Source: Palleronia pontilimi (GTDB lineage: Bacteria; Pseudomonadota; Alphaproteobacteria; Rhodobacterales; Rhodobacteraceae). From it: a DNA stretch of 64,000 nt. The DNA lies in the NCBI RefSeq assembly GCF_016412875.1, contig NZ_JAEKPD010000016.1:62001-126000 (forward strand), given 5' to 3'. The position numbers and the translations under genes are program-made. Below are positions 49,538 through 59,473 of the stretch, in pieces (positions within the stretch are counted from its first letter, which is position 1; each line of letters begins with the position of its first letter). The notes beneath the pieces were generated by a model that was not told the origin of the DNA, searched no databases, and worked only from the letters and a program-made list of their open reading frames with translations.

Positions 49538-50919
49538 TGGATCACCTCCGGGTCGGCAAGGGTGGCGGCGGCGGGCGTTTCGGTCTCGGCCTCGGCGCCG
49601 GGCGGGGTGGTCAGCCAACCGGTGACCGCGTTGCGGCGGTCGAAGACCTCGCGGCCCGCGGCGATGATCTCGTCCGAGGTGATCGATTGCAGGATCTCGG
49701 GCCACTCCTGCACGTCCTGCACGGTCAGCCCGCTGGTAAGCGCCGCACCGTAGCGGCGGGCCAGCGACTGCGTGCTGTCGGCCTCGTAGATCTCGGCGGC
49801 CTTCATCTGCTGCTTGATGCGGGCCAGTTGCGCCTCGTCCACGCCGTCCTCGAAGAAGGCCGCGATCTCGCGGTCCAGCGCGGCTTCGGCATCTTCCAGC
49901 GACACGCCGGGCGCGGGCACGATCACCAGCCCGAAGGTCGTGTCGTCAAGCGCGGTGCCCCGGTAGAAGGCCGAGGTATAAAGCGCCTCCTTGGTGCCGA
50001 ACTGCAGCCGCGTCGCCAGCTCCGAGGTCTGGCCCGACCCCAGGATATCGGCCAGCAGCGAAAGCGCGGCCGCCTTGCGCTGGTCGCCGCTGTCACGCTC
50101 GGGGGCCAGGTAGGTGCGGATCACGTAGGGCTGCGACACGCGCGGATCCTCGAAGGTCAGGCGACGCTCGGCCAGTTGCGGCGGCTCTTGCGGGCGGGTG
50201 CGCTCGGGCAGGTCTTCCGTGGGCGGCACGGGGCCGTAATGCTCTTCGGCCAGGGCGCGCACCTCGTCGGGGGTGACGTCGCCCGCGACGATCAGGATGG
50301 CGTTGTTGGGCGCGTAATAGGTCCGGTAGAAGTCCAGCGCATCGTCCAGCGTCAGCTGCTCGACCTCGTGCATCCAGCCGATCACCGGGATGCCGTAAGG
50401 GTGGTTCTGGTACTGCGCGGCGTCGCGCTGCTCGCCGAACAGGGCGCCGGGGTCGTTCTCGGTGCGCTGGTTGCGCTCTTCCTGGATGACGCGGCGCTCG
50501 GTGGTGATGTCCTGTCCGTCCAGCTGCAAATCGCGCATCCGGTCGGCTTCCATCTTCATCATCAGGCCCAGCCGGTCGGCGGCCACGCGCTGGAAATAGG
50601 CGGTGTAGTCCTGCGAGGTGAAGGCGTTGTCGGTGCCGCCGTTCTCGGCGACGATGCGGCTGAACTCGCCCGGCTCAAGCTCGTCGGTGCCCTTGAAGAG
50701 CAGGTGTTCCAGGTAATGCGCAACGCCCGACACGCCCGGCGGCTCGTCCGCGGCGCCGGTGCGATACCAGACCATGTGCACGACGACGGGCGCGCGGTGA
50801 TCTTCCAGCACCACGACCTCCATCCCGTTTTCCAGCGTGAAGGTCGAGACCTCGGCCGCGCGGGCGGCAACGGTCAGGCCAAGCAAGGCCGTCAGCGATA
50901 GGACAAACGCGCGCACCAT
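49534..50919 (-). CDS. M16-family zinc metallopeptidase (active subunit)
   Basis: This is a 461-aa periplasmic peptidase with a signal peptide (FVLSLTALLGLTVAARA). The inverted zinc motif HYLEH is at 68-72, the downstream zinc-ligand glutamate is probably in RRVIQEERNQR, and the substrate-binding R/Y motif region is present in the second half. It is an intact M16 pitrilysin-type domain pair. With the following gene it forms the active/inactive pair typical of alphaproteobacterial M16 peptidases. M13 of the longer frame is the start because it precedes the signal peptide. Confidence 0.9.
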   Translation of the reverse strand: MVRAFVLSLTALLGLTVAARAAEVSTFTLENGMEVVVLEDHRAPVVVHMVWYRTGAADEPPGVSGVAHYLEHLLFKGTDELEPGEFSRIVAENGGTDNAFTSQDYTAYFQRVAADRLGLMMKMEADRMRDLQLDGQDITTERRVIQEERNQRTENDPGALFGEQRDAAQYQNHPYGIPVIGWMHEVEQLTLDDALDFYRTYYAPNNAILIVAGDVTPDEVRALAEEHYGPVPPTEDLPERTRPQEPPQLAERRLTFEDPRVSQPYVIRTYLAPERDSGDQRKAAALSLLADILGSGQTSELATRLQFGTKEALYTSAFYRGTALDDTTFGLVIVPAPGVSLEDAEAALDREIAAFFEDGVDEAQLARIKQQMKAAEIYEADSTQSLARRYGAALTSGLTVQDVQEWPEILQSITSDEIIAAGREVFDRRNAVTGWLTTPPGAEAETETPAAATLADPEVIQ

Positions 50920-51027
50920 GGGCACCCCTTTTGCGGAATTGGCAGTCTTGGGCAATCTATGGGACGCGCTTATGGGCGCAATCCCGCATGACGGGGATGT
51001 GAGCGAATGTCGCGGCCCGCGGGCGCG

Positions 51028-51552
51028 CTACTGCTCCACGTTGGGCGGAGGCACGGCAGGGGTGCGCACGCCCGCCCGGCGGAAGCGCTCGAGCTCGGCG
51101 TATTGGTCCAGCGACTGGCCGCGATAGGCGTTGTAATAGGTCGTGACGTTCAGCACCCGCTCGAGCAGTCGGCCGTCATTGTCGCGCCGGAACGCAAGGT
51201 CTTCGGCGGCCAGCGTCTGGCGGATCGAGCTGTCGACGCCGAAACGCCGGGCGTGGCTGACCAATGCGGGCCCCTGCACGCCACCGCCCTGCACGGCCGA
51301 TGCGCGACCGCCCAGCGCCGCGATCGCATCGGCCTGGGGCGTTGCGTCGGTGCGGTTGGCGCCACCCGGCGTGGGCGGCGGCAGCGCATTCAGGTTGGCC
51401 GGGGTCTGCAGCGGCTTGTTGGGCAGAACGGCGAATTCGTCGGGACCGGGGCCGTCCTTGCGCAAGGTGATCAGGTCCGGGGTGCCGCCACAGGCCGACA
51501 GCCCGAGCGAAAGGCCCAGTGCCGCGATATATCGTGTGACCGCTCCGCGCAT
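51028..51552 (-). CDS. DUF3035 lipoprotein
   Basis: This 174-aa lipoprotein has a signal peptide ending in LSACGG with the lipid-attachment cysteine at about 21. The conserved start of the mature chain is [21 protein letters not shown], shown as [16 protein letters not shown], typical of the DUF3035 family found near lspA in Rhodobacterales. A proline-rich segment and a C-terminal [20 protein letters not shown] follow. The function is unknown. Its gene follows lspA, the signal peptidase for lipoproteins, by 58 bases on the same strand. Confidence 0.85.
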   Translation of the reverse strand: MRGAVTRYIAALGLSLGLSACGGTPDLITLRKDGPGPDEFAVLPNKPLQTPANLNALPPPTPGGANRTDATPQADAIAALGGRASAVQGGGVQGPALVSHARRFGVDSSIRQTLAAEDLAFRRDNDGRLLERVLNVTTYYNAYRGQSLDQYAELERFRRAGVRTPAVPPPNVEQ

Positions 51553-51610
51553 CCGCGCCCCCATCAGATCGTCCAGTCCAGCGCAGCAATACCCCATGCG
51601 ACGCGCGCCG

Positions 51611-52081
51611 TCACGGGGTCTTCTTGCCCGGGGTGAACGCGATCAGCCCCAAAGCGCCGGCGAAGATCGCGATATCGGCGACATTGAAGGCATAGGGGTT
51701 GTCGATGCCGCAGCAGGACATGTTCAGGAAATCGGCCACCGCGCCATAGATCAGCCGGTCCACGACGTTGCCCAGCGCGCCGCCCACCAGCAGCCCGCCC
51801 GCGATCATGGCGCGGCGCGGCGCCCGTTCGCGGTGCATCCAGATCACGACCCAGGCCGAGATCACCAGCGCCACCGCGATCAGGATCCACCGGGTCCAGT
51901 CGCTGTCGCCCGACAGCAGGCCGAAATTGATCCCCTGGTTCCACGCCATGCGCAGGTTCAGGTAAGGCGGCAGCACGTCGATCGAGCCGATGGTTTTCAA
52001 CTCCATCAGCTGGACCACCCACCACTTGACGAGCTGGTCGAGCGCGAACACCACGCCCGCCGTGATCCACAGGCTGCGCAT
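51611..52081 (-). CDS. lspA: Lipoprotein signal peptidase LspA
   Basis: LspA cleaves signal peptides of prolipoproteins in the inner membrane. The 156-aa product has four membrane segments. The two catalytic aspartates are in [10 protein letters not shown] (about D108) and FNVADIAIF (about D136), and the conserved [11 protein letters not shown] is at about 48-58. Its start shares bases with the purH stop (TGATG). It is followed by the DUF3035 lipoprotein gene, a natural client. Confidence 0.95.
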   Translation of the reverse strand: MRSLWITAGVVFALDQLVKWWVVQLMELKTIGSIDVLPPYLNLRMAWNQGINFGLLSGDSDWTRWILIAVALVISAWVVIWMHRERAPRRAMIAGGLLVGGALGNVVDRLIYGAVADFLNMSCCGIDNPYAFNVADIAIFAGALGLIAFTPGKKTP

Positions 52082-53667
52082 CAGTGGCGAAAGTGGCGCA
52101 TGCCGGTGAACACCATGGCGAGCCCCGCATCGTCCGCCGCCGCGATTACGTCCGCGTCGCGCATCGACCCGCCGGGCTGGATGACCGCCCGCGCGCCCGC
52201 GCCCGCCGCCGTCAGAAGACCGTCCGCGAACGGGAAGAACGCGTCCGATGCCACGACCGAGCCTTGCGTCGGCGGCGCGGGCAGGCCCATCGCCTCGGCC
52301 ATGTCCTGCGCCTTGCGGGCCGCGATGCGGGTGCTGTCCACGCGGCTCATCTGGCCCGCGCCGACACCCACCGTGGCGCCGTCCTTCACGTAGACGATGG
52401 CGTTCGACTTCACGTGCTTGGCGACGGTCCAGGCGAACATCAGGTCCGCAAGCTGCGCGTCCGTGGGCGCCAGTTTCGTGACCACCTTCAACTGGTCCGG
52501 CGCGATCGACCCAGTGTCCTTGTCCTGCACCAGGTAGCCGCCCGAGACCTGCTTCCAGACCAGCCCGCCCGCGCCCGCGTCGGCCAGGCCGTCCGTGGTC
52601 AGCAGGCGCAGGTTCTTCTTGGCGGCGAAGACCGCGCGGGCCCCGTCGTCGGCGCCCGGCGCGATCACGACCTCGGTGAAGATCCCGCTGATCGCTTCCG
52701 CGGTGGGGCCGTCCAACGGGCGGTTCAGCGCGATGATGCCGCCGAAGGCCGACACCCGGTCGCAATCATAGGCGCGGCCGTAGGCCTGGGCCAGCGTGTC
52801 GGCTTGCGCCACGCCGCAGGGATTGGCGTGCTTGACGATGACACAGGTGGGCTTCGCGTCGGCGAACTCGCTGATCAGCTCGAACGCCGCGTCGGTGTCG
52901 TTGATGTTGTTGTAGCTCAGCTCCTTGCCCTGGTGCTGGGTCGCCGTCGCCACGCCGGGCCGGTCGCTGCCGTCGGTGTAGAAGGCGGCGGCCTGGTGCG
53001 GGTTCTCGCCGTAGCGCATGGTTTGGCGCAGCGTGCCCGCCACGGCGCGGCGGCGCGGGTTGGCCACGCCGATGGCGCCCGCCATCCACAACGACACGGC
53101 CGCATCATAGGCCGCCGTCCGCGCATAGGCGCGCTGGGCCATGGCCTGGCGGAAGCCAAGGGTGGTCTGGCCGTCGTTTTCGTCCAGCTCGACCAGCAGG
53201 GCTGTATAATCCTCGACATCCACGACGGTGGTGACGAAGCCGTGGTTCTTGGCCGCCGCGCGGATCATGGCGGGGCCGCCGATGTCGATATTCTCGATCG
53301 CCTCGTCGTAGCCCGCGCCGCGCGCCACCGTGGCCTCGAACGGGTAAAGGTTCACCACCAGCAGGTCGATCCCGCCGATGCCGTGCGCGTCCATCGCCGC
53401 CACATGGCCCGCATTGTCACGCAGCGCCAGCAGGCCGCCATGGACCTTCGGGTGCAGCGTCTTCACGCGCCCGTCCATCATTTCCGGAAAGCCGGTCACG
53501 TCCGCCACGTCACGCACCGCGAGCCCCGCGTCGCGCAGCGCCTTGGCCGAGCCGCCCGTCGACAGGATCTCGACCCCGCGCGCGGCCAGCGCGTGGCCCA
53601 GTTCCAGAAGCCCGGTCTTGTCCGAGACGGAAATCAGCGCGCGCTTGAGGGGGACAAGGTCGGTCAT
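52081..53667 (-). CDS. purH: Bifunctional AICAR formyltransferase/IMP cyclohydrolase PurH
   Basis: PurH makes IMP in the last two steps of purine synthesis. The 528-aa protein has the cyclohydrolase domain first ([19 protein letters not shown], then [26 protein letters not shown]) and the formyltransferase domain second ([28 protein letters not shown], the catalytic region around [25 protein letters not shown]). It is complete at both ends. Its stop overlaps the lspA start, so purH and lspA are coupled. Confidence 0.97.
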   Translation of the reverse strand: MTDLVPLKRALISVSDKTGLLELGHALAARGVEILSTGGSAKALRDAGLAVRDVADVTGFPEMMDGRVKTLHPKVHGGLLALRDNAGHVAAMDAHGIGGIDLLVVNLYPFEATVARGAGYDEAIENIDIGGPAMIRAAAKNHGFVTTVVDVEDYTALLVELDENDGQTTLGFRQAMAQRAYARTAAYDAAVSLWMAGAIGVANPRRRAVAGTLRQTMRYGENPHQAAAFYTDGSDRPGVATATQHQGKELSYNNINDTDAAFELISEFADAKPTCVIVKHANPCGVAQADTLAQAYGRAYDCDRVSAFGGIIALNRPLDGPTAEAISGIFTEVVIAPGADDGARAVFAAKKNLRLLTTDGLADAGAGGLVWKQVSGGYLVQDKDTGSIAPDQLKVVTKLAPTDAQLADLMFAWTVAKHVKSNAIVYVKDGATVGVGAGQMSRVDSTRIAARKAQDMAEAMGLPAPPTQGSVVASDAFFPFADGLLTAAGAGARAVIQPGGSMRDADVIAAADDAGLAMVFTGMRHFRH

Positions 53668-53697
53668 CGGGGCAGCTCCTTGGCAGTCTTTCGCGGG

Positions 53698-55416
53698 TCA
53701 GGCCAGGACGGGGGTGTCGTCGTGGACCGTATCGCGCACCGCATCGGGTGTTTGGCTGGCTTTTGCAAGGGTCCAGCTGACCCGCGTGGCGTAATCGACC
53801 GCCGTCGAGGACAACACGATCTGCTGCGTCGCGCGCGGCGACAGCGACACGCTGTCCAGGTAGACCGACGGCTCGATCGCCAGCGCGGCCGCGCCCTTGT
53901 GATGGAAGGTCCAGAGCTCGCCGCCCTTGGTCATCAGCAACACCGTCTTGTGGTCGTCGCCTTGCTCGACCGTGATGTCGGGATGCAGGTGGAAGCGGAT
54001 GCGGAAGGGGATGCCGCGCTGGTCGCTGTCCTGCATGGCCCGGTCGAAGATGGCTTCATCCGAGGTTTCGACCGTGGCCAGCACGTCTTCGCCGTGCAGC
54101 TTGCGCCCGTCATTGTCCAGGAAAAGCTGGCGGACATGGGTCAGACCGTGGGTGGCGACATAGCCGTCATGGCCCGCGATCAGGCCCGTGCTCAGGTCGT
54201 TGCGCCGCCGCTCGGCCCGCACGTCGCGCGGCGCGTCGCTGAGCAGACCGTTATTTCCCGGCCCCAGCCGCGCCGAGGAATAGCCGTCCAGCGCCAGCGT
54301 GGAATGGCTGGGCGTCGCCCGGCCCGCGCGGCGCCACTTCTCGCCGAAGGTGGTGCCCGCGCCGCAGCTGACGATGATGGGCCGCCGCCCGCTGGTCAGC
54401 TCGAACGCCAGGGTCGAGGCGTGCGCCTCGCCCGAGCCCGCGCCTTCCGGCGGGGACGCGGCGTCGATGATCAGCGTCGTGCGCGCGTGGGCCATGCGCG
54501 CGAATCCCATGGCGCGGTCCTGGGGTTGGCTCGCGCGCACGCCCGACAGCGCCAGCGCCGCGTCCAGCTGGCCGGAGATGCCGCGCCCGCCGCCATGGAA
54601 CCGGGCAAGCGCCCCGTCGGCCTGTCGCAGGCTGCGCAGAACGGGGGCCGCGCGCGCGATGGCGGCCGCGATGGACGGCGGCGCGGGCGTATCGGCACGG
54701 CGCAGGGTTTCGGCGCCCAGCACCAGAAGCGTGAAGACGGTGGCAAGTTCTTCGGGATTGCGCGATGCGATGCCGCCATCGGGCGCGATCAGCAGGTCCG
54801 CGTCCTCGGCCATCAGGCGGGCCGTGGCCTCCATCGCGTCCCGCGATCCGTGCAGGTAACTGCCCGCCGCCAGAAGCGCGTTCAGCACCTCGAGCCGCGC
54901 GACGCCCGGCGACAGCTTGCGCATCCGTCGGCGCAGGAAGGCCACCTGCCGCGACAGCACCTTGAAGAAACGCTTGCGGGTGGCAGGCGTCACGTCCTCC
55001 AGCAGCATCTGCCCATGGGCGATCCAGCGGGTGACGCGGTGTCCCGTCAGCCCCGTCTGCCAGCCCGGCCCCGTGCCCGCGCCGAAGCGGTCCGCCCAGT
55101 CATGCACCCAGTCGCGCGCCAATTGCTCGGCCCGTTGCGTGCCCTGCGCGGCAAGGTCGTCGAGCCAGCCCATGCCGTGCAGCTCGGCCTCGAAGCCTGC
55201 ATCGTCGGGCAGCGGCAGATCCCAGAGCGGGGCGTCCGACGCCTCGACCAGGTAGCCGCGGAACAGGAAGTGTCCGGCCACGATCTGCTGCCCGCGCGCC
55301 ACGACGCCGATCGAGACCGGCTCGGGCGGCCGGGCGAAGTCGCGCGCGCCGCGCGACAGCACCGACAGCCGGGCCTGCAGCCGTTCGGATCCGGTGATGG
55401 GGCTTCTGGCGATCAT
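53698..55416 (-). CDS. Heparinase II/III-like family protein
   Basis: This 572-aa protein has an N-terminal alpha/alpha-toroid part (DWVHDWADRFGAG, LSRQVAFLRRRMRKLSPGVARLEVLNALL, shown as FLRRRMRKLSPGVARLEVL) and a C-terminal beta part (SGRRPIIVSCGAGTTFG, HSTLALDGYSSARLG). It resembles heparinase II/III-type lyases, a family that in Rhodobacterales is found next to purH and rsmB. No signal peptide is evident. The substrate is unknown and catalytic residues cannot be mapped with confidence. It lies 30 bases upstream of purH, same strand. Confidence 0.82.
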   Translation of the reverse strand: MIARSPITGSERLQARLSVLSRGARDFARPPEPVSIGVVARGQQIVAGHFLFRGYLVEASDAPLWDLPLPDDAGFEAELHGMGWLDDLAAQGTQRAEQLARDWVHDWADRFGAGTGPGWQTGLTGHRVTRWIAHGQMLLEDVTPATRKRFFKVLSRQVAFLRRRMRKLSPGVARLEVLNALLAAGSYLHGSRDAMEATARLMAEDADLLIAPDGGIASRNPEELATVFTLLVLGAETLRRADTPAPPSIAAAIARAAPVLRSLRQADGALARFHGGGRGISGQLDAALALSGVRASQPQDRAMGFARMAHARTTLIIDAASPPEGAGSGEAHASTLAFELTSGRRPIIVSCGAGTTFGEKWRRAGRATPSHSTLALDGYSSARLGPGNNGLLSDAPRDVRAERRRNDLSTGLIAGHDGYVATHGLTHVRQLFLDNDGRKLHGEDVLATVETSDEAIFDRAMQDSDQRGIPFRIRFHLHPDITVEQGDDHKTVLLMTKGGELWTFHHKGAAALAIEPSVYLDSVSLSPRATQQIVLSSTAVDYATRVSWTLAKASQTPDAVRDTVHDDTPVLA

Positions 55417-55489
55417 GTCTGGGTGCGGGTCATGGGATCTTCTTGGCCGCAGGGTAGCGCCGCGGACGGGGAGTGTCATCGCGCAACCG

Positions 55490-56749
55490 TCACGGCGCGC
55501 GGAAGGCCGCCACGAAGAAGCCGTCCATGCCCCCCGCATCGGCCCAATAATCCGGCCGCAACCGCAGGCCCTGGGCCCCGATCCAAGCCGGGTCGATCCC
55601 ATCGACCTGAAGCGCATCGCGATCCAGCACCAGACCGGGATGCCGCGCCAGGGCCGCGTCGACCTGTGCCTCGCCTTCCTCGGGCAGCAGCGAACAGGTG
55701 CAGAAGACGACGCGCCCGCCCGGCTTGACCAGCGTCAACGCGCGGTCCAGCAGCCGCGCCTGCAGCGCTATCAGGGGCGCGAAATCCTGCGCCGCCTTGG
55801 CGCGGGGCAGGTCGGGATGGCGCCGCAGGGTGCCCGTGGCCGAGCACGGCGCATCGAGCAGCACCGCGTCGAAGGGCGCGGCGGCGTAGTCCAGCGCGTC
55901 GGCGACGACGATCTCGGCGGCAAGGCCGCAACGCGCCAGGTTTTCGCCCACCCGCGCCATGCGCGCCTCGGACAGGTCCAGCGCCGTCACCTGCGCCCCC
56001 GCCGCGGCCAGTTGCAGCGTCTTGCCGCCGGGGGCCGCGCACATGTCCAGCACCCGCGCGCCCGCCACGTCGCCCAACGCGCGCGCGGGCACCGCGGCGG
56101 CGGCATCCTGCACCCACCACGCGCCGTCGGCGAAGCCCGGCAGCGCGCTGATCTGGCCGGGCATATCCAGCCGGACCGATCCGGTGGGCAGAACCGTGCC
56201 GCCCAGCCGCTCGGCCCATCCCGCGGGATCGTCCTTCACGCTCAGATCGACCGGCGCGCCGTCCGCGAAGGCGGCCTCCATCGCCGCGACGACCTCTTTG
56301 CCGTAGGTCTTGAGCAAGGGCTTGCGCAGCCATTTCGGCAAGCGCGGCAGCGGCAGCGCCTGCCAGCCGCCCGCCCGCTCGACATTCCGCAGCACGCCGT
56401 TCACCATCCCGGCCTGCCCCGCGCCGCGGTCGGTCGCGCGCGCCAGGTCCACGGCGGCGGCCACGGCGGCATGGGCGGGCGTGCCGCCTTCGTAGATCTC
56501 GAAGATGGCCAGCCGCAGGATGTTGTGGATCTCGGGCCAGGGTTTCATCCGCACGAATGGCCCCAGCGCCCGGTCGGCGCGGTCCATCCAACGCAACGTG
56601 CCCACCGCCAGCCGCTGCGCGCGGGCCCGGTCCGGCGGCGCAAGCGCGTCCAGACGGGGGCCCAGAACCTCGCTCAGCAGGCGCTGGCCCTCGAGCACAT
56701 CACCCAGCAGCGCCAGCGCCGCGACGCGCGCGGGATCAAGATCTGACAT
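55490..56749 (-). CDS. rsmB: 16S rRNA m5C967 methyltransferase RsmB/Fmu-type
   Basis: This is a 419-aa SAM-dependent methyltransferase that modifies cytosine in 16S rRNA. An N-terminal NusB-like RNA-binding part starts LDPARVAALALLGDVLEGQRL. The SAM domain has ARVLDMCAAPGGKTLQLAA, the nucleophile region LLDAPCSATGTLRRHPD, and VVFCTCSLLPEEGE with the catalytic cysteine pair. It ends with GFFVAAF. The start at 56749 lies seven bases after GGGTGAC. It is divergent from the DUF1674 gene. Confidence 0.93.
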   Translation of the reverse strand: MSDLDPARVAALALLGDVLEGQRLLSEVLGPRLDALAPPDRARAQRLAVGTLRWMDRADRALGPFVRMKPWPEIHNILRLAIFEIYEGGTPAHAAVAAAVDLARATDRGAGQAGMVNGVLRNVERAGGWQALPLPRLPKWLRKPLLKTYGKEVVAAMEAAFADGAPVDLSVKDDPAGWAERLGGTVLPTGSVRLDMPGQISALPGFADGAWWVQDAAAAVPARALGDVAGARVLDMCAAPGGKTLQLAAAGAQVTALDLSEARMARVGENLARCGLAAEIVVADALDYAAAPFDAVLLDAPCSATGTLRRHPDLPRAKAAQDFAPLIALQARLLDRALTLVKPGGRVVFCTCSLLPEEGEAQVDAALARHPGLVLDRDALQVDGIDPAWIGAQGLRLRPDYWADAGGMDGFFVAAFRAP

Positions 56750-56845
56750 CATGTCACCCTTCGTGCAACCAGCCCCGGCCTTGAGCCGGGGCATCAGGCG
56801 GCCTATCTCTCAACCGATACCGATGGCAACCGAAAGCCCGCACCC

Positions 56846-57016
56846 ATGAGCCAGGACAACCTGCCCGACGCCGCGAAACGCGCCCTCGCGGAAGCCGAAG
56901 AGCGGCGCAAGAAGGCGCGCGAGATGGACCTGCCAACCGAACTTGGCGGCCGCGACGGCCCCGAGCCCGTGCGCTACGGCGACTGGGAGCGGAAGGGGAT
57001 CGCGATCGACTTCTAG
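56846..57016 (+). CDS. DUF1674 / SDHAF4-like succinate dehydrogenase assembly protein
   Basis: This is a 56-aa protein. It runs SQDNLPDAAKRALAEAEE, then a charged middle RRKKAREMDLPTELGGRDGP, and ends with EPVRYGDWERKGIAIDF. The final E-P-x-R-Y-G-D-W-E-x-K-G motif is the diagnostic DUF1674 feature. Family members include the mitochondrial SDHAF4, which protects the flavoprotein subunit of complex II. The frame is closed, starts with ATG and ends at a clear TAG. It is alone on the plus strand here. Confidence 0.85.
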   Translation: MSQDNLPDAAKRALAEAEERRKKAREMDLPTELGGRDGPEPVRYGDWERKGIAIDF

Positions 57017-57020
57017 CGCG

Positions 57021-57365
57021 TCACGGCAGGTTCAGATACACGCTGCTGCCCGACGAGGGCTGGAAATACACCCGTCCGTCGCGGACATGGACACTCTGGC
57101 ACGAATCGTCCCACGTCCGGTCGCCCCACTGCATTTCGCGGCAGAACTGGCGCCCGCGCCATTCCCACGTGCCGGTCACGGCCGTTCCGAAGGCGCTGCC
57201 CTCGATGCGTCCCCCGGGCGTGACGGTCACGCCGACGCCGAGGCGGCTGAGATTGCGGTTGGCGATCCTGTCGACGAAGGTCGCACGATCGGTGATGGTG
57301 GTCTGGTTGGCCAGCGCGGGCAGCGGCCCGAGCGTCATGGCGACCAGAAGCAAATGGCGCAGCAT
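57021..57365 (-). CDS. Small exported protein of unknown function (114 aa)
   Basis: This 114-aa protein has a signal peptide (LRHLLLVAMTLGPLPALA, cleaved after ALA). The mature part has an N-terminal helix-like stretch, RLGVGVTVTPGGRIEGSAFG, and a strand-rich centre TGTWEWRGRQFCREMQWGDRTWDDSCQSV. Its two cysteines may form a disulfide. The end VRDGRVYFQPSSGSSVYL fits a small beta domain. I do not recognise a named family. It is transcribed away from dapB's end, on the same strand, 50 bases downstream. Confidence 0.65.
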   Translation of the reverse strand: MLRHLLLVAMTLGPLPALANQTTITDRATFVDRIANRNLSRLGVGVTVTPGGRIEGSAFGTAVTGTWEWRGRQFCREMQWGDRTWDDSCQSVHVRDGRVYFQPSSGSSVYLNLP

Positions 57366-57414
57366 GAGACATCTCCGGTTCTAAAAGTTTGAACCGTGAG
57401 CTGGCCCGCAAGCC

Positions 57415-58218
57415 CTATTTTTCCAGCCCGAGCACGTTCAACATATCGTAAGCGCCCGGCGGCTTTCCGTCGCACCAGAGCGCCGCTTTCACGGCCCCGC
57501 GCGCGAACAGGCTGCGATCCGTCGCCTCATGGCGCAGGGTGATCGTCTCGCCCTCGCCGGCGAAAAGGACGTCGTGGGTGCCGATGATCCCGCCCCCGCG
57601 GATGGCGTGAAAGCCGATATGGCCCGGCACCCGCGCGCCGGTGATCCCGTCGCGGCCCCGATCGCTGACCTGCGCCAGGTCCACGCCGCGCCCCTCGGCC
57701 GCCGCGGCGCCCAGCATCAGCGCGGTGCCCGACGGCGCGTCGACCTTGTGGCGGTGATGCGCCTCGACCACCTCGATGTCGAAGGCGTCATCCAGCGCGG
57801 CGGCGACCTGCCGGACCAGCCGCGTCAGAAGATTGACGCCCAGGCTCATGTTGCCCGCGCGCACGATGGTGGCCCGGTCGCCCAGCCCGTTCAGCGTGGC
57901 GATGTCGTCCTCGGTGAAGCCGGTCGTGCCGATCACGATGGCGCGGCCCATATCCGCGGCGATGCGGGTATGCGCCACGGTGGCCGCGGGCGCGGTAAAG
58001 TCGATCGCCACATCGGCCTCGCGCAGAACCGCCGCCAGGTCGTCCGACACGACGATGCCGCGTGCGGCCGCGCCCGACGCCTGCCCCAGGTCCTGCCCGA
58101 TCCAGTCGTGGCCCGGCCGTTCGACCGCGCCCGCAAGCGTGGCGCCTTCGGTGGCGTCGATGGTGTCGACCAGCATCCGCCCCATGCGCCCCGAGACGCC
58201 CGTCACAACGATCTTCAT
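57415..58218 (-). CDS. dapB: 4-hydroxy-tetrahydrodipicolinate reductase DapB
   Basis: DapB reduces hydroxy-tetrahydrodipicolinate in lysine and diaminopimelate synthesis. The 267-aa product has the dinucleotide motif [14 protein letters not shown] at the start, the family's [10 protein letters not shown], and the substrate-site stretch [19 protein letters not shown] with the catalytic histidines and lysine. Its C-terminal [23 protein letters not shown] is complete. The ATG at 58218 follows GGGAGGCGGGC. It is divergent from rbfA. Confidence 0.96.
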   Translation of the reverse strand: MKIVVTGVSGRMGRMLVDTIDATEGATLAGAVERPGHDWIGQDLGQASGAAARGIVVSDDLAAVLREADVAIDFTAPAATVAHTRIAADMGRAIVIGTTGFTEDDIATLNGLGDRATIVRAGNMSLGVNLLTRLVRQVAAALDDAFDIEVVEAHHRHKVDAPSGTALMLGAAAAEGRGVDLAQVSDRGRDGITGARVPGHIGFHAIRGGGIIGTHDVLFAGEGETITLRHEATDRSLFARGAVKAALWCDGKPPGAYDMLNVLGLEK

Positions 58219-58318
58219 GCCCGCCTCCCGCGCAAATCCCGCCAATCGCTACGCGGTCGGGCGCGCGGACGCAACGGTCCGGGTTGCGCCCCCGCCCGGC
58301 CTTGCCTAGATGCTCGCC

Positions 58319-58735
58319 ATGGCCAAGAACCGCTTCAACGATGGGCCCGGACCCTCGAACCGGCAACTGCGCGTGGGCGAGCTGATCCGCCGCACCCTGT
58401 CGGACGTGCTGAATCGGGGCGACATCCACGACCCCGACCTGAACCGCATGTCGATCACCGTCAGCGAAGTGCGCGCATCGCCGGACCTGAAGATCGCGAC
58501 CGTCTATTGCCTGCCCCTGGGCGGCAAGAACCGCCCCGAGGCGATCGCCGCCCTGAAGCGCAACAAGCACGAGCTGAAGCGCGCCCTGGGCAAGGAAATG
58601 TCGCTGAAATTCACCCCCGACCTGCGCTTCCTGATCGATGAGACCTTCGACCGGATGGACGACACCCGTCGCCTGTTCGCCCGCGACGACGTGCAGCGCG
58701 ACCTGGATGACGGCTCCGACGGGGATGCGCCATGA
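58319..58735 (+). CDS. rbfA: 30S ribosome-binding factor RbfA
   Basis: RbfA binds the 30S subunit during late assembly of 16S rRNA. The 138-aa product has the KH-like core: [19 protein letters not shown], then [22 protein letters not shown] and [20 protein letters not shown]. An acidic C-terminus ends it. I start at the second methionine (MAKNRFNDG). It heads a plus-strand run with the DUF2233, truB and DUF1643 genes, and its stop overlaps the next ATG. Confidence 0.95.
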   Translation: MAKNRFNDGPGPSNRQLRVGELIRRTLSDVLNRGDIHDPDLNRMSITVSEVRASPDLKIATVYCLPLGGKNRPEAIAALKRNKHELKRALGKEMSLKFTPDLRFLIDETFDRMDDTRRLFARDDVQRDLDDGSDGDAP

Positions 58736-59469
58736 TGCGTCTTGCCCTTGGGCTGCTGTCGCTTCTGCTGCCTGCCCCCGCGCAATCCGCCGACTGCCAG
58801 ACCGTCCGCTTCGACGGCGCGCGCTTCACGATCTGCGAGGTGGATCTGACGCAAGACACGCTGCGGCTGTGGCTCAATGACCGGAACGGCGTGCCGCTGG
58901 GCAGCTTCACCAACGTGAACCGCCTGCTCGCCGCGCAGGGCAAAGAGCTCGGCATCGCCATGAACGCGGGCATGTACCATGCCGACCGCAGCCCCGTGGG
59001 GCACTATGTCGAGGACGGGCAGGAAACCATGCGCGTCATCACGTCGGACGGTCCGGGCAATTTCGGGCTTCTGCCCAACGGCGTCCTGTGCCTCGGCGAC
59101 GGGACCGCGCGGGTGATCGAAAGCCGCCGCTATGCCAGTGACCGGCCCGAGTGCACCCACGCCACCCAAAGCGGGCCTATGCTGGTGATCGACGGCGATC
59201 TGCACCCGCGGTTCCTGGAAAACAGCGATTCGACCTACATCCGCAACGGTGTGGGCGTCAGCGCCGACGGCAAGACCGCGTGGCTGGCGATTTCCGAGGA
59301 CCGCGTGAATTTCCACCATTTCGGGCGGCTGTTCCGCGATGCCATCGGCGCGCGCGACGCGCTGTACTTCGACGGCAACATCTCGCGCCTTTACGACAGC
59401 GGCACCGGGCGCAACGATTTCGGGCTGCCCATGGGCCCGATCATCGGCACGGTGCGGCAGGCGGGCTGA
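58732..59469 (+). CDS. Phosphodiester glycosidase (DUF2233/NAGPA-type) exported protein
   Basis: This 245-aa exported protein has a signal peptide ([18 protein letters not shown]). The core has the NAGPA-like motif [21 protein letters not shown], then [14 protein letters not shown], and the [20 protein letters not shown] strand. The DGNISRLYD region and conserved histidines and aspartates suit a phosphodiester glycosidase active site. The natural substrate is unknown. It is coupled to rbfA upstream and is five bases from truB. Confidence 0.83.
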   Translation: MMRLALGLLSLLLPAPAQSADCQTVRFDGARFTICEVDLTQDTLRLWLNDRNGVPLGSFTNVNRLLAAQGKELGIAMNAGMYHADRSPVGHYVEDGQETMRVITSDGPGNFGLLPNGVLCLGDGTARVIESRRYASDRPECTHATQSGPMLVIDGDLHPRFLENSDSTYIRNGVGVSADGKTAWLAISEDRVNFHHFGRLFRDAIGARDALYFDGNISRLYDSGTGRNDFGLPMGPIIGTVRQAG

Positions 59470-59473
59470 CGCG

